Counted from the stretch's first letter, positions 1 through 9,294 are shown. The stretch is DNA of 19,351 nt from JAGVLN01 sp964515755 (GCA_964515755.1 CAZEVK010000031.1:1-19351), one strand, 5' to 3'. Numbers and translations are program-made. Notes: generated by a model from the sequence alone, not told the origin.

Positions 1-301
1 GTTTTAGTGTAATAAGATTGTTTATGCCACAGCAAACCTTAAATACAAAAATATAATTCTTTATAGTCATTTGATAGCAAATTAAAAAACCAAAGATAAA
101 TTGTAGGATAGATCTAGCTTTATACTTTTTCAGTAGCCGTATTTAATTTTTAATGGACAAAATTAAATTACGAGGTATATTAACGTAAAGAAGGATGAGA
201 GCATGAGAAGTACGCACATTTATTTACAGGACTTGCTATCTAATCATGAAAGAAATTTTTACTGCTGATCTTTTTGAGTTTGCTCTTGGCTTCTTGTTAC
301 C
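1..301. other. No recognisable gene; short open frames only
   Basis: I recognise nothing here. Two short plus-strand frames are visible: one starts at 204 (22 codons, preceded by GAAGGA-like purines) and one at 248 (36 codons, ending at 355 inside the IS4 end). The second could continue the first after a frameshift near 265. The minus strand is open for about 40 codons at the left edge (below 118) and runs off the window. None has a motif I can name. Confidence 0.3.
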
Positions 302-433
302 TAATGAAATATTTAATGATCATTTACATAAAATGATTATATCAGTTTCTTTGTAACCGTCTGGCGAAGCTTTCAATTACCCACAAGTCATTTTCATAGC
401 CATATTAAATCCAAGTCTAATATCAGCTAGCTT
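302..433. repeat. 132-bp perfect inverted repeat, copy 1 (IS4 end)
   Basis: The reverse complement of this segment is identical, base for base by eye, to 5014-5145. It holds the last codons of the IS4 transposase, ending in the tract encoding NMAMKMTCG, then the inverted repeat and about 50 bases outside it. The two copies lie about 4.6 kb apart in opposite orientation around an ABC transporter gene, so homologous recombination between them could invert that segment. Confidence 0.85.
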
Positions 434-1842
434 AGAGAGTCCTCTCCACATTACTATATTACCAGGAGGTGGGTCTAATGTTCTATTCATATATCCTCCA
501 AGCCTAGCAACTTTATTTAGATAGTAAAATAGAGTCTTATTTTGTATATTGTCATTGGGTTTATTATTTGGTAATTCATCAAGTACTTCAAGTTCTTCTT
601 TTGTAAAGGCTAGTTCTGGCTGTGCATTTGGTGACAATCTTGAAATCATAGTCATCCAGAAAATCCTCCAGCCCCCACAATACAGAAGACAGCAATAAGA
701 TTATTAAGACGCTTCGCCGTCCGAAGCTTTAACGATTCCACTTTGCAACCTGATTTGAGTATTTTATGAAAAGTTTCTATTTCCCACCTAAGCGAGTACC
801 AATGCAATTTCTCTATAGCTTCTTCTATTTTTATTATTGGTAGATCTGTAACAAGCTTCCATATTATCCTTTCTCTGTCTCTTGGTATTTCTTTTTCTAT
901 GGCATGTATAACTGTTAGCATTAGTGCTGGATATTTCTTGCGTTTAACACCAACAGGTGGAAGTATTTTTATGTTATGATATTTTATTTCCAGTTCTACT
1001 TCTATCATATTGCCGTCTGTGCCCTTTATAGCGATATTATGCAGCCCACTTATTGTAACAAGATTCATTGCGTCAGTAATTGTGCGAGAGCCATCATCAA
1101 TTAATCTGTCTTGACAGATTCTTACAAGAAAGTGTGTATCACACTCTTTTGCAAGCACAAATAATTCATAAATATCACTTTCTCTATCGCCAATATGAAC
1201 ACATCTTGTAGAGTCTTGAAGTAATTCAGTTGACTGCTTAAGATTTTCCAGCCAGCGATAACTCTCTTTTTCTTCGATAGGCATTCTAGTTGGATTAATG
1301 CGCTTCTTCAGTTCATTAGTTCCTTTAAATTGTTTTCTAGTCCAAAATTTAATTGCACATAAACCTAAGGGAAGACCAGCATCGGTTACTGCCAAACTGG
1401 AGTGCATAAGAATCCCACATTGCTTATATAATATTGGCTTTCCTACCATGCTCTTACCAATTCTAAGGTTATTAGTCCATCCTATTTTCTCAGGATTTGA
1501 GCTATTATATGAGAACTCTGTAGTATCCTGAAGTACAAGTATCATACCTTCTTTTTGAGCTGTTGCACGTTCTTTTGTGGCCATGAAATGTCCATTCAAT
1601 ATTTCTCTTTCACTTACACTTTCATTTGATAAAAATCTATAAGCAGCTTTAGTATTTGCCCAATCTTGACAGGCAAATGGTATAGTCTGTCCTACACCAT
1701 TCCATATTTGTTCAAGAAGTTTTCGAAAGCGCTCTTTCAATCTCTTGTCTTTAAAATTACAGCTTGCAATATCACAATCAAGCCATTGCGTTTGGTTGCT
1801 AATATTTTTGTCTATATTATCTTGTTCTGCATGTATTTTCAT
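377..1842 (-). pseudogene. IS4-family transposase (Tn5-like), frameshifted
   Basis: This is a DDE transposase of the IS4 family, IS50/Tn5 branch. I place the start at the ATG at 1842, preceded by GAGG, rather than at the TTG further out. The visible catalytic features are an aspartate in LVLQDTTEFSY, an aspartate in HIGDRESD, and the YREK-type signature WYSLRWEIETFHKILK with the glutamate. The frame closes at 652, but the family's C-terminal part (KVARLGGYMNRT and onward to MTCG) continues at 655-377 in another frame. The break maps to a run of five G in GTGGGGGC near 673-680. Removing two G gives a continuous reading (FCIVGWRIFW...). The element is therefore probably inactive, unless slippage at the G run restores the frame. 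Confidence 0.85.
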
Positions 1843-2017
1843 GTTTGTTAACCTCAATGATAGCTGATACTATCAACAGCTTTTACTAGCATAATTAATA
1901 AAACTGCAAGTATTTTGTACCCAGCATAATCTATATACAATAAGTAAATTATACTTTATTGAAAAAATGTTTTTTTGACTTGTGGCTAATTGAAAGCTTC
2001 GCCAAAAGGTTACAAAT

Positions 2018-2217
2018 TATCTATATCAGAGGCACAAAAAGAATATTATAATAACATGGAAGATTTCCAATATAAATTAAACTATTAACCATGTTGCTCC
2101 CCAAAGCCACATACCTTTACACTGGTCAAGTAAGTGAAGTGGGTAGAAAATACGTGAAAATTTTTCAAACTTTTTAGTTGATAGGAAATATGATAATGCT
2201 TGGTCACATACTACAGA
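2018..2217. other. Intergenic region, no gene recognised
   Basis: This is AT-rich sequence between the IS4 end and the 3' end of the ABC gene. A 28-codon plus-strand frame begins at the ATG near 2092 and ends near 2178. It has no recognisable motif and no good ribosome binding site. I see no convincing terminator. Confidence 0.3.
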
Positions 2218-4584
2218 TTAGTAATCATAATCATAGCATTTCTGATCATGATACATGACTTGCTCAAATGATTCATCGCTAGAATACCCATCTTTATAGT
2301 TTGAATTTTTATAAGAATCTACTAACTTACCTTCATCTACTACTAAAGAATCAGTATAAAAACCTGTACTATTATTTTCTAATGCACTATGATCTATTGA
2401 TATCACTAATATATTTGGTAACTTTTCTACTATAATAGTTTGCATCACTTCTATCGATTTTTTGTCCAGCCCATTAAACACCTCGTCTAATATAAGAACA
2501 TTTGGCTCTTGCATAATAGCAGATATAATTCTTATTATTTGTTTTTGCCCTCCACTAAGTACACTGTACCAATCCTCTGTCTGATTAAGTTTGAATTGAA
2601 TCAAATCAGCTCTTAAAAGTAATTGTTGTGCTAGTGCAATTTTTTCTTCTTTTACATCTCTTGGATAAAATATGATTTCTTGCATGTTTTTATTAAGCGG
2701 AAAGTAATCCTGTTGATTGATCAAGCTAATCTTAACATTCCTAGGATAACATATACTACCCTCTCCTCCAATATTATTTGCTATTATACCAGCTATTTTT
2801 GTTATTAGACTGGATTTACCAGATCCTGGTGAACCAGTAATTACATATTTACTACCAAATTCTAGTTTTAAATAATCTACATGAATTAGTTTTTTATTTG
2901 CTACTATTATATCTAAATTTGATAACACCAATATTTCGTCATCACTACATTGTTCTCTTTTAATATTATCAATGCTATTAATACTATTATTATCAGAAAG
3001 AGTTTTATTAAGAAATGCATCAAGTCTTTCAGTCGACTGATAAAGAGTTTTTATTTCTTGTGAATTCTTGCCATTCCAAGCAAGTAATTGAGATATTTGT
3101 AAACATGAAGCATGCACATTAATTCTATTATCAAACTCTATTAAGCCTTGACCTACTTTGTACCCTACTAAATAATATGTAAAAACAAAATCTGTAATTG
3201 ATTCAAAAGATCTCCATGCCGTCATCAAATATGCTATCTGATCTTTGATTAACTCACTTTCTCTTAATTGATCATGTTCAAATTGTAATTGGTTGTGCGA
3301 ATATCTCACTCCCCCTACTTCTGTTATGATTTTGATGTTATTCATATCATGCTTAAATAAACTAGATATGGTAGATTCTTGTGTTTTTATTAAAACCTCA
3401 TATTCACTTAAACAATCTGCTAACATTTTAGAAATATATTCCGTGCCCTTATTGTACAATATAGAATATACAAGTAGTTCTGGAACATTAACTATTAGCA
3501 CCCCAATTCCGTATGCTCCGTTGATTGATTTTGTAATAGAATTTATAATCAGCTTACTACCAGTATATGAGATCACTCTTGAATCTGATCTTAAATTATC
3601 AATCAAAACCGTGCTATTCCTATCAAAAGAAAGCTTCAAAGCAGTTTCATTCGTAAATAATGTATTCCTGAGTGCATCATCTACTTCTATATATAATTTT
3701 GTTGAGTAAAAATTACTGGCTATGTTAGAGATTAATTCTGTGAATACATATGGTACTAAGAATAAACCAAACTTTGCCGTGATCATAGTAAGCTTACTAA
3801 CCGCATTATTATTAGGTTCGTTCATATGTTCAAATTGATACCTAGAATTTTGTTGATATTTCAAAAGAGCTATATTAAGTTGAGTAATCACTATTTGAGA
3901 ACTTAATAAAGTAATAATAGACTCCTGAACATAATTATCTAGTTGTTCTTGTGAAATAATCCTTAAATACATTTTATACAAATCTTTGCTTATCTCGATA
4001 GATTGCAGTGGTGAAGGCATGTGATTAGTATTATTTGCAAGTATTAATCCTAAAGCCACTCCTATAGAATTGGGAATTGTTGATTTACCAAACACTGCTG
4101 AAACTGATGTTGCTCCTAATAAGCTATATGAAAAATAGTATTTACTAGTCATATTAGTATGCACAAGAATTTGATCAACAACAGTTAACCCACCACCAAA
4201 TAAAGCACCTGGCAAACCATGCATTTTTGCTCCTAATATCGTAGTTGCTAATAAATGAGTTATTTCGCTATGATAATCTTTTAACCAACCTTGAGACAAT
4301 GATATACTCCCACAGACTCCTATTAAACCAGAAATCCATGATGGATACACATTATACCCAAGTACCAACCCAACAAAACCATGAGTAAGGCTTTTGCTTT
4401 TAATATAATTATTATCTATTAAAAAATCATTACCTATACTCACTCCCAAACCAACAACCACGCCTGGAATACCAAATATCACACCTCCAGCAACTGACAC
4501 TGAAACATGCGATACCAGATAGGAATAATCATCTATAAATTTATATACTAGGTTATATTTACTAATTTTTGAATTTGTTATCAT
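2218..4584 (-). CDS. YddA/ABC-D-like ABC half-transporter with a duplicated Gly-rich N-terminal module
   Basis: This is an inner-membrane ABC protein of 788 residues. Its C-terminal nucleotide-binding domain is complete: Walker A GSPGSGKSS at residues 584-592, signature LSGGQ at 676-680, Walker B ending in DE at 700-701, and the switch histidine at 732. Residues about 260-540 fit the membrane domain of the YddA/SbmA/ABC-D group, including a TERLDAFL stretch before the ATPase that resembles the family's RLxxF linker. Residues 24-185 are unusual: two hydrophobic, glycine-rich units of about 80 residues that resemble each other (GIPG at 38-41 against GLPG at 123-126; SH at 25-26 against TH at 109-110). 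I know of no such extension on YddA proteins. The substrate is unknown; peptides or cofactors are handled by relatives. There is no obvious ribosome binding site. The gene lies between inverted IS4 ends and appears intact. Confidence 0.75.
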   Translation of the reverse strand: MITNSKISKYNLVYKFIDDYSYLVSHVSVSVAGGVIFGIPGVVVGLGVSIGNDFLIDNNYIKSKSLTHGFVGLVLGYNVYPSWISGLIGVCGSISLSQGWLKDYHSEITHLLATTILGAKMHGLPGALFGGGLTVVDQILVHTNMTSKYYFSYSLLGATSVSAVFGKSTIPNSIGVALGLILANNTNHMPSPLQSIEISKDLYKMYLRIISQEQLDNYVQESIITLLSSQIVITQLNIALLKYQQNSRYQFEHMNEPNNNAVSKLTMITAKFGLFLVPYVFTELISNIASNFYSTKLYIEVDDALRNTLFTNETALKLSFDRNSTVLIDNLRSDSRVISYTGSKLIINSITKSINGAYGIGVLIVNVPELLVYSILYNKGTEYISKMLADCLSEYEVLIKTQESTISSLFKHDMNNIKIITEVGGVRYSHNQLQFEHDQLRESELIKDQIAYLMTAWRSFESITDFVFTYYLVGYKVGQGLIEFDNRINVHASCLQISQLLAWNGKNSQEIKTLYQSTERLDAFLNKTLSDNNSINSIDNIKREQCSDDEILVLSNLDIIVANKKLIHVDYLKLEFGSKYVITGSPGSGKSSLITKIAGIIANNIGGEGSICYPRNVKISLINQQDYFPLNKNMQEIIFYPRDVKEEKIALAQQLLLRADLIQFKLNQTEDWYSVLSGGQKQIIRIISAIMQEPNVLILDEVFNGLDKKSIEVMQTIIVEKLPNILVISIDHSALENNSTGFYTDSLVVDEGKLVDSYKNSNYKDGYSSDESFEQVMYHDQKCYDYDY

Positions 4585-4619
4585 GTTAATAATTTTTAAA
4601 CTATACTCTTCTTATAAAA

Positions 4620-4925
4620 ACACTTCCAATTGCTTTTAGCAACAGTTACCTCTCTATTATCTTCAAAAGGATTTCTTAAATGAGCCACAAATCTGTTATA
4701 TAATATCATTATATCATCTTCAGATCAAAAATATCTATCTGTTGTAAGTAAGGTAAATAATCTATGTGCAATAGTAATAACGGTTTTATTATGCATAAGC
4801 TATTCTAAAAAGTTTTAGTTACTTAATCTAAATTGCTTGTAGCCTCATCTAGAATTAAAACAGGAGCATTTTTTACAATAGCACATGCTATTGCTAATCT
4901 TTGGCTTTGTCCATTGGACATTTTT
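4620..4925 (-). pseudogene. C-terminal ATPase fragment of an ABC exporter
   Basis: Read on the minus strand from 4925, the sequence gives MSNGQSQRLAIA (degenerate ABC signature), then APVLILDEATSNLD (Walker B and D-loop), a stop, and after frameshifts NKTVITIAHRLFTL with the switch histidine. This is the end of an ABCB/Atm1-type ATPase domain with no Walker A. Upstream it is cut at about 4925, where a plus-strand serine-recombinase fragment begins. The N-terminal part of a similar exporter lies on the same strand at 9429-9785, so the two may be ends of one gene. The remnant stops shortly before the start of the intact ABC gene at 4584. Confidence 0.7.
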
Positions 4926-4928
4926 TAG

Positions 4929-5013
4929 GTAATAGATGCTCTTTTAGCTTTAGGTATTGATGAGCACAACATATACAGTGATCACGCTAGTGGAAAACTA
5001 GATAATTGTCCTA
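4929..5013 (+). pseudogene. Serine recombinase, fragment 1 of 3 (N-terminal part of catalytic domain)
   Basis: The frame beginning near 4929 reads IDALLALGIDEHNIYSDHASGKLDN, typical of residues about 25-50 of Tn3-type resolvases and DNA invertases. A stop lies just upstream and the preceding DNA belongs to the reverse-strand ABC fragment, so the true start and the catalytic serine region (YxRVS) are missing. The frame is broken at 5013 by the IS4 end fragment and resumes at 5147 with LQACLKAL. Typical relatives read DNRPGLQACLKAL here, so the two pieces belong together. Confidence 0.75.
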
Positions 5014-5145
5014 AAGCTAGCTGATATTAGACTTGGATTTAATATGGCTATGAAAATGACTTGTGGGTAATTGAAAGCTTCGCCAGACGGTTACAAAGAA
5101 ACTGATATAATCATTTTATGTAAATGATCATTAAATATTTCATTA
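5014..5145. repeat. 132-bp perfect inverted repeat, copy 2 (solo IS4 end)
   Basis: This is an exact reverse complement of 302-433. It encodes the last residues of the IS4 transposase, ending in TAA at 5068-5070, then the terminal repeat. Only one end of the element is present. It interrupts the serine-recombinase gene between 5013 and 5146, so it is probably what remains of a separate IS4 insertion whose body was deleted. Confidence 0.85.
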
Positions 5146-5537
5146 TTTACAGGCTTGTCTTAAGGCGCTGCGTAAGGAAGATAAATTAGTGGTATGGAAA
5201 CTTGATAGGCTAGGAAGAGATCTAAAACATTTAATTAATATTGTATATGAACTCAAAACTAGAGAAGTTGGTTTTAAAGTACTAGCAGGTCAAGGAGCTG
5301 AAATTTATACCACTACAGCAAATGGTCGTTTGATTTTTAGTATTTTTGCCTCTTTAGCTGAGTATGAGAGAGAGTTGATTTCTGAAAGGACAAAAGCTGG
5401 TTTAGCATCTGCAAGAGCACGGGGAAGAAAAGGTGATAGAAAATATAAAATGACTTCTACCAAGTTTTACCTGGCACAAGGAGCTATGGAAAAGTCTGAT
5501 ACAAAGATATCAGAGCTTTGTAAGGAGTTAGAAATTA
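5146..5537 (+). pseudogene. Serine recombinase, fragment 2 of 3 (rest of catalytic domain and hinge)
   Basis: The frame runs LQACLKALRKEDKLVVWKLDRLGRDLKHL, then IFASLAEYERELISERTKAGLASARARGRKG, and ends with ELCKELEI. This is the serine recombinase core (DRLGR arginine motif, E-helix ERELISERT) and the linker to the helix-turn-helix. The last three residues before the break at 5537 match the beginning of the DNA-binding domain. The missing C-terminus is found at 9031-9116, on the far side of the IS630 element. A GTG at 5189 could begin a shorter product, but that would lack the catalytic serine. Confidence 0.85.
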
Positions 5538-6534
5538 TACTATTTCCCATAAATTAGTTATACTATATAGTTAAAATTACAAATTTGTTTAATAGTATTT
5601 TTTTGAAAGTTTTTTATAAAAGTGCATACGGCATTTTCTAATTCTTCAATTGTTGCGCAAATGTGATTTTTAATCGTATTCTGCTTCATGTAAAGCCATA
5701 ACCTCTCTACCGGATTTAGCTCAGGGCAGTAAGGAGGCAAGTATATTATTGTAATGTTTTGTGGTATTTTTAGACCTCGTGATTTGTGCCATCCAGTTAT
5801 ATCCATCACTATTTGGTCGCTATTTCCCCAAAGTTATCTGCTCATTTCTGCTAAAAATATATTCATGCAATCAGTGTTTACACCAGACATCTTTAACGTA
5901 AAATCACTATTTTCAAATGGATTTACAGCGCTATAGATGTAAAAATTTTCAAAGCCAAGTTTTACATTAACAGGAGTTCGTTCTCCCTTCTTAAACCACC
6001 CATGACCAACGTTAGAGTGAATACCAAACACGGATTCATCAAAAAAGAAAAAGAACCGCTGATCTTTAATCTCCAGATTTTTTTAAACTCATCTTTGAGT
6101 TTCTGATCTTGCTTATAATACCTTGGATGCGGCGTAATATAGTAAAACTTAAGCTTCTGCATTAATCTTGTGGGTGGTTGATTTACTAATCTCAATTTGC
6201 ATTTTTTCCAAAATCATTTTATTTAAATGATCGATAGTAATGTTATGATTTTCGGTAATCCAGCTGTGAATCTCCCCTTCCTGAGCTGCTGTCAGCAATG
6301 CCTTTCTACCTCTGCCTGCTTGGATTTAGCGCTTCAGTCGACTTAAATTTAAACTCCTTAATCCAAGAAATGAGAGTTTTTTTAGTTACAAAATAAAACT
6401 CAGCAGTTTTTGTCAATTGACAAGTAAAATCCCCAGATAGTTGCCACGAAAAGTCCTCAGGTAAAAGTGAGTAAAGTTGGCAACAAAAAATGTTTAGATT
6501 TTTAATAACAAGTAAAAAAGGAAGTAGCAAAAAA

Positions 6535-6571
6535 CCCCTAAATTAATGTTGGATAAACTTTAATTTAGGGG
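6535..6571. promoter_or_regulatory. Hairpin upstream of istA
   Basis: There is a perfect 12-bp inverted repeat, CCCCTAAATTAA at 6535-6546 and TTAATTTAGGGG at 6560-6571, with a 13-base loop. It lies between the left IS21 end and the istA start at 6577. By position it could limit transcription entering istA from outside, or hide its ribosome binding site. No U-run follows, so it is not a typical terminator for the plus strand. Confidence 0.45.
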
Positions 6572-6576
6572 AGTGC

Positions 6577-8009
6577 ATGATAGGTCTATTTATGCATATA
6601 ACTATTTTAACATTGTGGAAACAAAAAAAGAGTAAAAGTGAGACTGCCAAGATAGTTGATTGTGATCGAAAAACTATAAGGCGTGTTATTAAGCAATATC
6701 AAGAGCAGCAACAAGAAACCGTTGAGAGTAATAAGGCTCGGCCAACTAAGTTTGATATTTGCAAAGATGAAATTACAAATTGATTGAACAAGATTTAAGT
6801 GCCATTAGTGTCTATGAAGAATTAATTGCCAAAGCCTTTGTTATTGGTTATCGAACAGTATCTCGTTATATAACTAATATAAAAGGCAGTGACAAAAAAC
6901 CATGTTATACGCTTTCATACTGCTGCCGATGGAGAAGCGCAAGTAGATTTTGGTTATGTAGGTTACCTACCTGATACTTTTAATAAACGCAGAAAGGTTT
7001 GGGTATTAAGTTTTTCCAGACTTGATTATTATGAAGTAGTATTCGATCAGAAGGTTGAAACTTTTATTCATTGCCATGTTAATGCTTTTAGGTATTTTGG
7101 TAGAGTGCTTCATGTTGTCAAGCTTGATAATTAAAAGCTGCTGTATTAGAAGCTCATTTATATGAAACAATCTACCAATCTTTGTTTAAGCGATTTGCTG
7201 ATTATTATGGATTTAATATCTTAGCATGTAAAGTAAGAAAACCTCAGGAAAAAGCTAAGACTAAGGCAGGAATAAAATATGTAAAATATAATTTTTTTGC
7301 TGGCAGAAAATTTATAGATCATCAGGACTTGGTCTTTAAACTCAATGATTGGCTTAATAATAAATGCAATGCTTCACGGCACCATTAAACGTGTGCCAAA
7401 AGAGTTATTTGATCTTGGAGGAAAAAAGTAAATTAATAGCTCTGCCTATAGATGATTTTACTTTACCAAATGTTAGTAACAGGAAAGTATATAACGACTG
7501 TCATATTACTAATTGATGGTAATTATTACTCTGTGCCATTTGAGTATGTAGGCAAGACTGTGGAGATTGAGTTGGATATTAAGTTACTGAAAATAATTTA
7601 TTAAGGTAAGCAAGTAGCTACTCATGTGAAAGCTCTAGGTAATGGTAATCATGTTACCAACAAAGATCATTATCCAAGATATAAGTATTTTGACCTTAAC
7701 TTAAGTGAGTATAGGTCAAAATATCAAGATAAGATGCAGAGCATAGGAAATAATGCCTCAAAGTTATTTACTGATCTTCTTAAATGTCAGCCTTATAGTT
7801 GGAACAAGATAGTGTAAGGTGTCATTAGTTTACAAAAAACATATACGGCTTCCATAGTAGATCTTGCTTGTAAAAGAGCGTTAGTTTTTGGTATTACCAG
7901 TTATAGCAAGATCAAGTCTATTTGCAAAACCGGCAGTTATGCTTTGCTACTTGATGAATTACATATCAAATTTACAAAAACCGGAAAGAGAGAAGGAGAA
8001 AGGTTATGA
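6577..8009 (+). pseudogene. IS21 transposase IstA, copy 1, multiply broken
   Basis: The gene starts at the ATG at 6577. An N-terminal helix-turn-helix (SKSETAKIVDCDRKTIRRVIKQY) is followed by the retroviral-integrase-like domain: QVDFGYVGYLP gives the first aspartate and VVKLDN the second. The third acidic residue appears lost, since EKAKTKAGIKYVK stands where copy 2 encodes EKGKVENGV. The frame shifts near 6780, 6900 and 7380-7500, with stops near 7132, 7386 and 7815. The last piece, LVFGITSYSKIKSICKTGSY, ends at TGA 8007-8009, overlapping the istB ATG (ATGA). It cannot make a working transposase. Confidence 0.85.
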
Positions 8010-8760
8010 ATAAACTCAAATCACAATTACAAGAATTTAAACTATCAGGTATGGTTAACTCTGTTGAAGACCGGGTCAGTTATGCTAATACACATTCACT
8101 ATCTTATACCCAATTTTTAGAGATGCTTTGCGAAGATGAAGAAAATAATCGAAGAAGCAATAGTTATAAGAAGGGGTACTCTAAGGCAAAGTTACCTGCC
8201 CATAAGACTATAGAAGAGTTTGATTTTAACTTTCAACAATCTATTGATAAGAAACAAATTAATGATGCTACTACTTGCAACTATATTGAAGAAAAGAGAA
8301 ATACCATTTATTGGTAATCCTGGAACTGGCAAGAGTCATTTAGCGGTAGCTCTCTTGGCGTAAAAGCTTTGCAGAAGAATTACAAAGTGCTCTTCACTAG
8401 TGTGGCAGAGATGCTTTATCAATTACATATATCAAAAGCAGACAACTCTTATTATAAGAAGCTAGATGATTATATATCACCAGATCTTCTCATTCTTGAT
8501 AAGTTAGGGTTTAAAAAGTTGCCTCAATACTCTGTGGATGATTTTTGAAGTAATCTCAAAACGTTATGAGCACTCATCTTGCATAATCACAACCAATAAA
8601 AACTTTGAGCAATCGGGAAATATTTTTACTGATAATATTTTATCTTCAGCAATTTTGGATAGGGTCATTCATTACTCTTAATATTTTTAAAATTACCGGA
8701 CCTAGTTACAGAGCAAAAAACTTAGATGTAAAAGAAAACAAAATAGAGGTACAAAAATGA
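8006..8760 (+). pseudogene. IS21 helper ATPase IstB, copy 1, frameshifted
   Basis: The N-terminus LKSQLQEFKLSGMVNSVEDR and the motif FLEMLCEDEENNRR are typical of IstB, the AAA+ helper of IS21 transposition. The first frame stops at 8317. In the next frame the Walker A loop GNPGTGKSHLAVAL is present, then further shifts near 8360 and 8545. The C-terminal SSAILDRVIH and the final frame ending at TGA 8758-8760 complete the domain. The start overlaps the istA stop by four bases, as usual in this family. Confidence 0.85.
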
Positions 8761-9030
8761 GAGTTTTTTATCACAGGAGGTGGGAATTTTATTTGGCTAT
8801 TGACATTTTAGTAATGCCATGCATTTTTGCTGCAATAAATAGCCTGGAGCTTCCTTGCGACCACACCTGTTTTCCCCAGCCTTTTAAAGCTGCGGTCGCA
8901 CGCTCAAGTATTGTGTTATCCAGTAATTTTGAAATTCCTACCATTCCTTACCTCTTAACATTCTACTGTAAACAGTATAGCACATCAACTCTCCTTGTAC
9001 AAAAAATTAGTTTATTTATGGGAAATAGTA

Positions 9031-9116
9031 TTACACGTCAGACCCTATACAGGCATGTAGAACCTAAAGGACAACTAAGGGATGATGCTCATAAATTAAT
9101 AGCACAAAAAATTTAG
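9031..9116 (+). pseudogene. Serine recombinase, fragment 3 of 3 (C-terminal helix-turn-helix)
   Basis: Directly after the IS630 end the frame reads ITRQTLYRHVEPKGQLRDDAHKL and stops at 9116. This is the DNA-binding helix-turn-helix of Tn3-type resolvases and completes the fragment ending ELCKELEI at 5537. An open frame beginning at 8757 runs into this tail, but it starts in the IS21 end and crosses IS630 DNA antisense, so it is not a real protein. Confidence 0.85.
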
Positions 9117-9173
9117 CACTTTAAATTTTACTACTGAAATCAACTTTTGACTTCCACTGCAATCGTCTTCTGA

Positions 9174-9294
9174 AAATGACAAAGATGCAAAAGGATTATA
9201 ATATGAGTATTAATGATATTTGTAAGACCTCAAAAATTCTCGTGATACTTTTTATCGGTATCTTTCTATTGAGGATGACGAGATTACAGATTAA
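9174..9294 (+). pseudogene. C-terminal fragment of a second serine recombinase
   Basis: The frame reads MSINDICKTSKI, shifts by one base near 9230, and continues SRDTFYRYLSIEDDEITD to a TAA at 9292-9294. The combination resembles the helix-turn-helix of a resolvase (ICKTLKISRDTLYRYL pattern). It differs clearly from the tail at 9031-9116, so it comes from a different recombinase. No catalytic part was found beside it. Confidence 0.55.

Larger units (their letters stand above)
302..2017 (-). mobile_element. IS4-family (IS50/Tn5-like) insertion sequence, defective
   Basis: The element contains a Tn5-type transposase on the minus strand. It has imperfect terminal inverted repeats at 350-389 and 1977-2016, which match at 37 of 40 positions by eye. 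The outer limit on the transposase 3' side may be 302, because a second copy of this end (5014-5145) matches exactly to that base and no further. The outer limit on the other side is uncertain. I could not find a convincing target-site duplication, so the element may have been rearranged after insertion. It is non-autonomous unless the frameshift near 680 is a sequencing error. Confidence 0.75.
6411..8805 (+). mobile_element. IS21-family element, copy 1
   Basis: The ends are TGTCAATTGACAAGTAAAA at 6411 and the reverse complement of TGTCAATAGCCAAATAAAA ending at 8805, the TG...CA termini usual for IS21. TTTT flanks both sides (6407-6410 and 8806-8809), giving a 4-bp target duplication. Removing the element rejoins the IS630 transposase frame exactly. 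It carries istA and istB in the usual order with a 4-base overlap, both decayed. Confidence 0.85.
5558..8944 (-). pseudogene. IS630-family transposase, interrupted by IS21 and frameshifted
   Basis: The start is an ATG at 8944, preceded by AAGAGGTAAGGA. The N-terminus (MVGISKLLDNTILERATAALKGWGKQ and on to FIAAKMHGIT) runs to about 8810. It resumes at 6410 as KTAEFYFVTKKTLISWIKEF, in frame once the IS21 element and one TTTT copy are removed. Further on come a winged-helix-like segment (KMILEKMQIEISKSTTHK) and a DDE domain: FFFFDES near 6040, IVMDITGWHKS near 5805, and PPYCPELNPVERLW with the glutamate. The triad is present, but frameshifts near 6320, 6155 and 6060 and a stop near 5834 break the gene. 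The stop codon lies next to the left terminal repeat. Confidence 0.85.
5538..9030 (-). mobile_element. IS630-type element inserted in the recombinase gene and split by an IS21 element
   Basis: The ends are TACTATTTCCCATAAAT at 5538 and its reverse complement ending at 9030. The flanks carry TTA on both sides (5535-5537 and 9031-9033). Removing the element and one TTA joins GAAATTACACGTCAG and restores the recombinase reading ELEITRQTLYRHV. IS630 elements usually duplicate TA; here TTA fits the repeat alignment better, though TA is contained in it. Without the inner IS21 element and its 4-bp duplication, the element would be about 1.09 kb, normal for the family. Confidence 0.8.

Noticed and set aside
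3293..3709. Plus-strand open frame of 138 codons
   Set aside because: It lies wholly antisense to the intact ABC gene and has no recognisable motif or ribosome binding site.
302..5145. Composite transposon formed by two IS4 ends carrying the ABC gene
   Set aside because: The recombinase reading frame stops at 5013 and resumes at 5146, so the right IS4 end is a remnant of its own insertion into that gene, not the outer end of a unit that moved the ABC gene in.
8757..9116. A 119-residue plus-strand open frame
   Set aside because: It is a chimera: IS21 right end, antisense IS630 transposase start, IS630 terminal repeat, then the recombinase tail. Only the last 28 codons are coding in origin.
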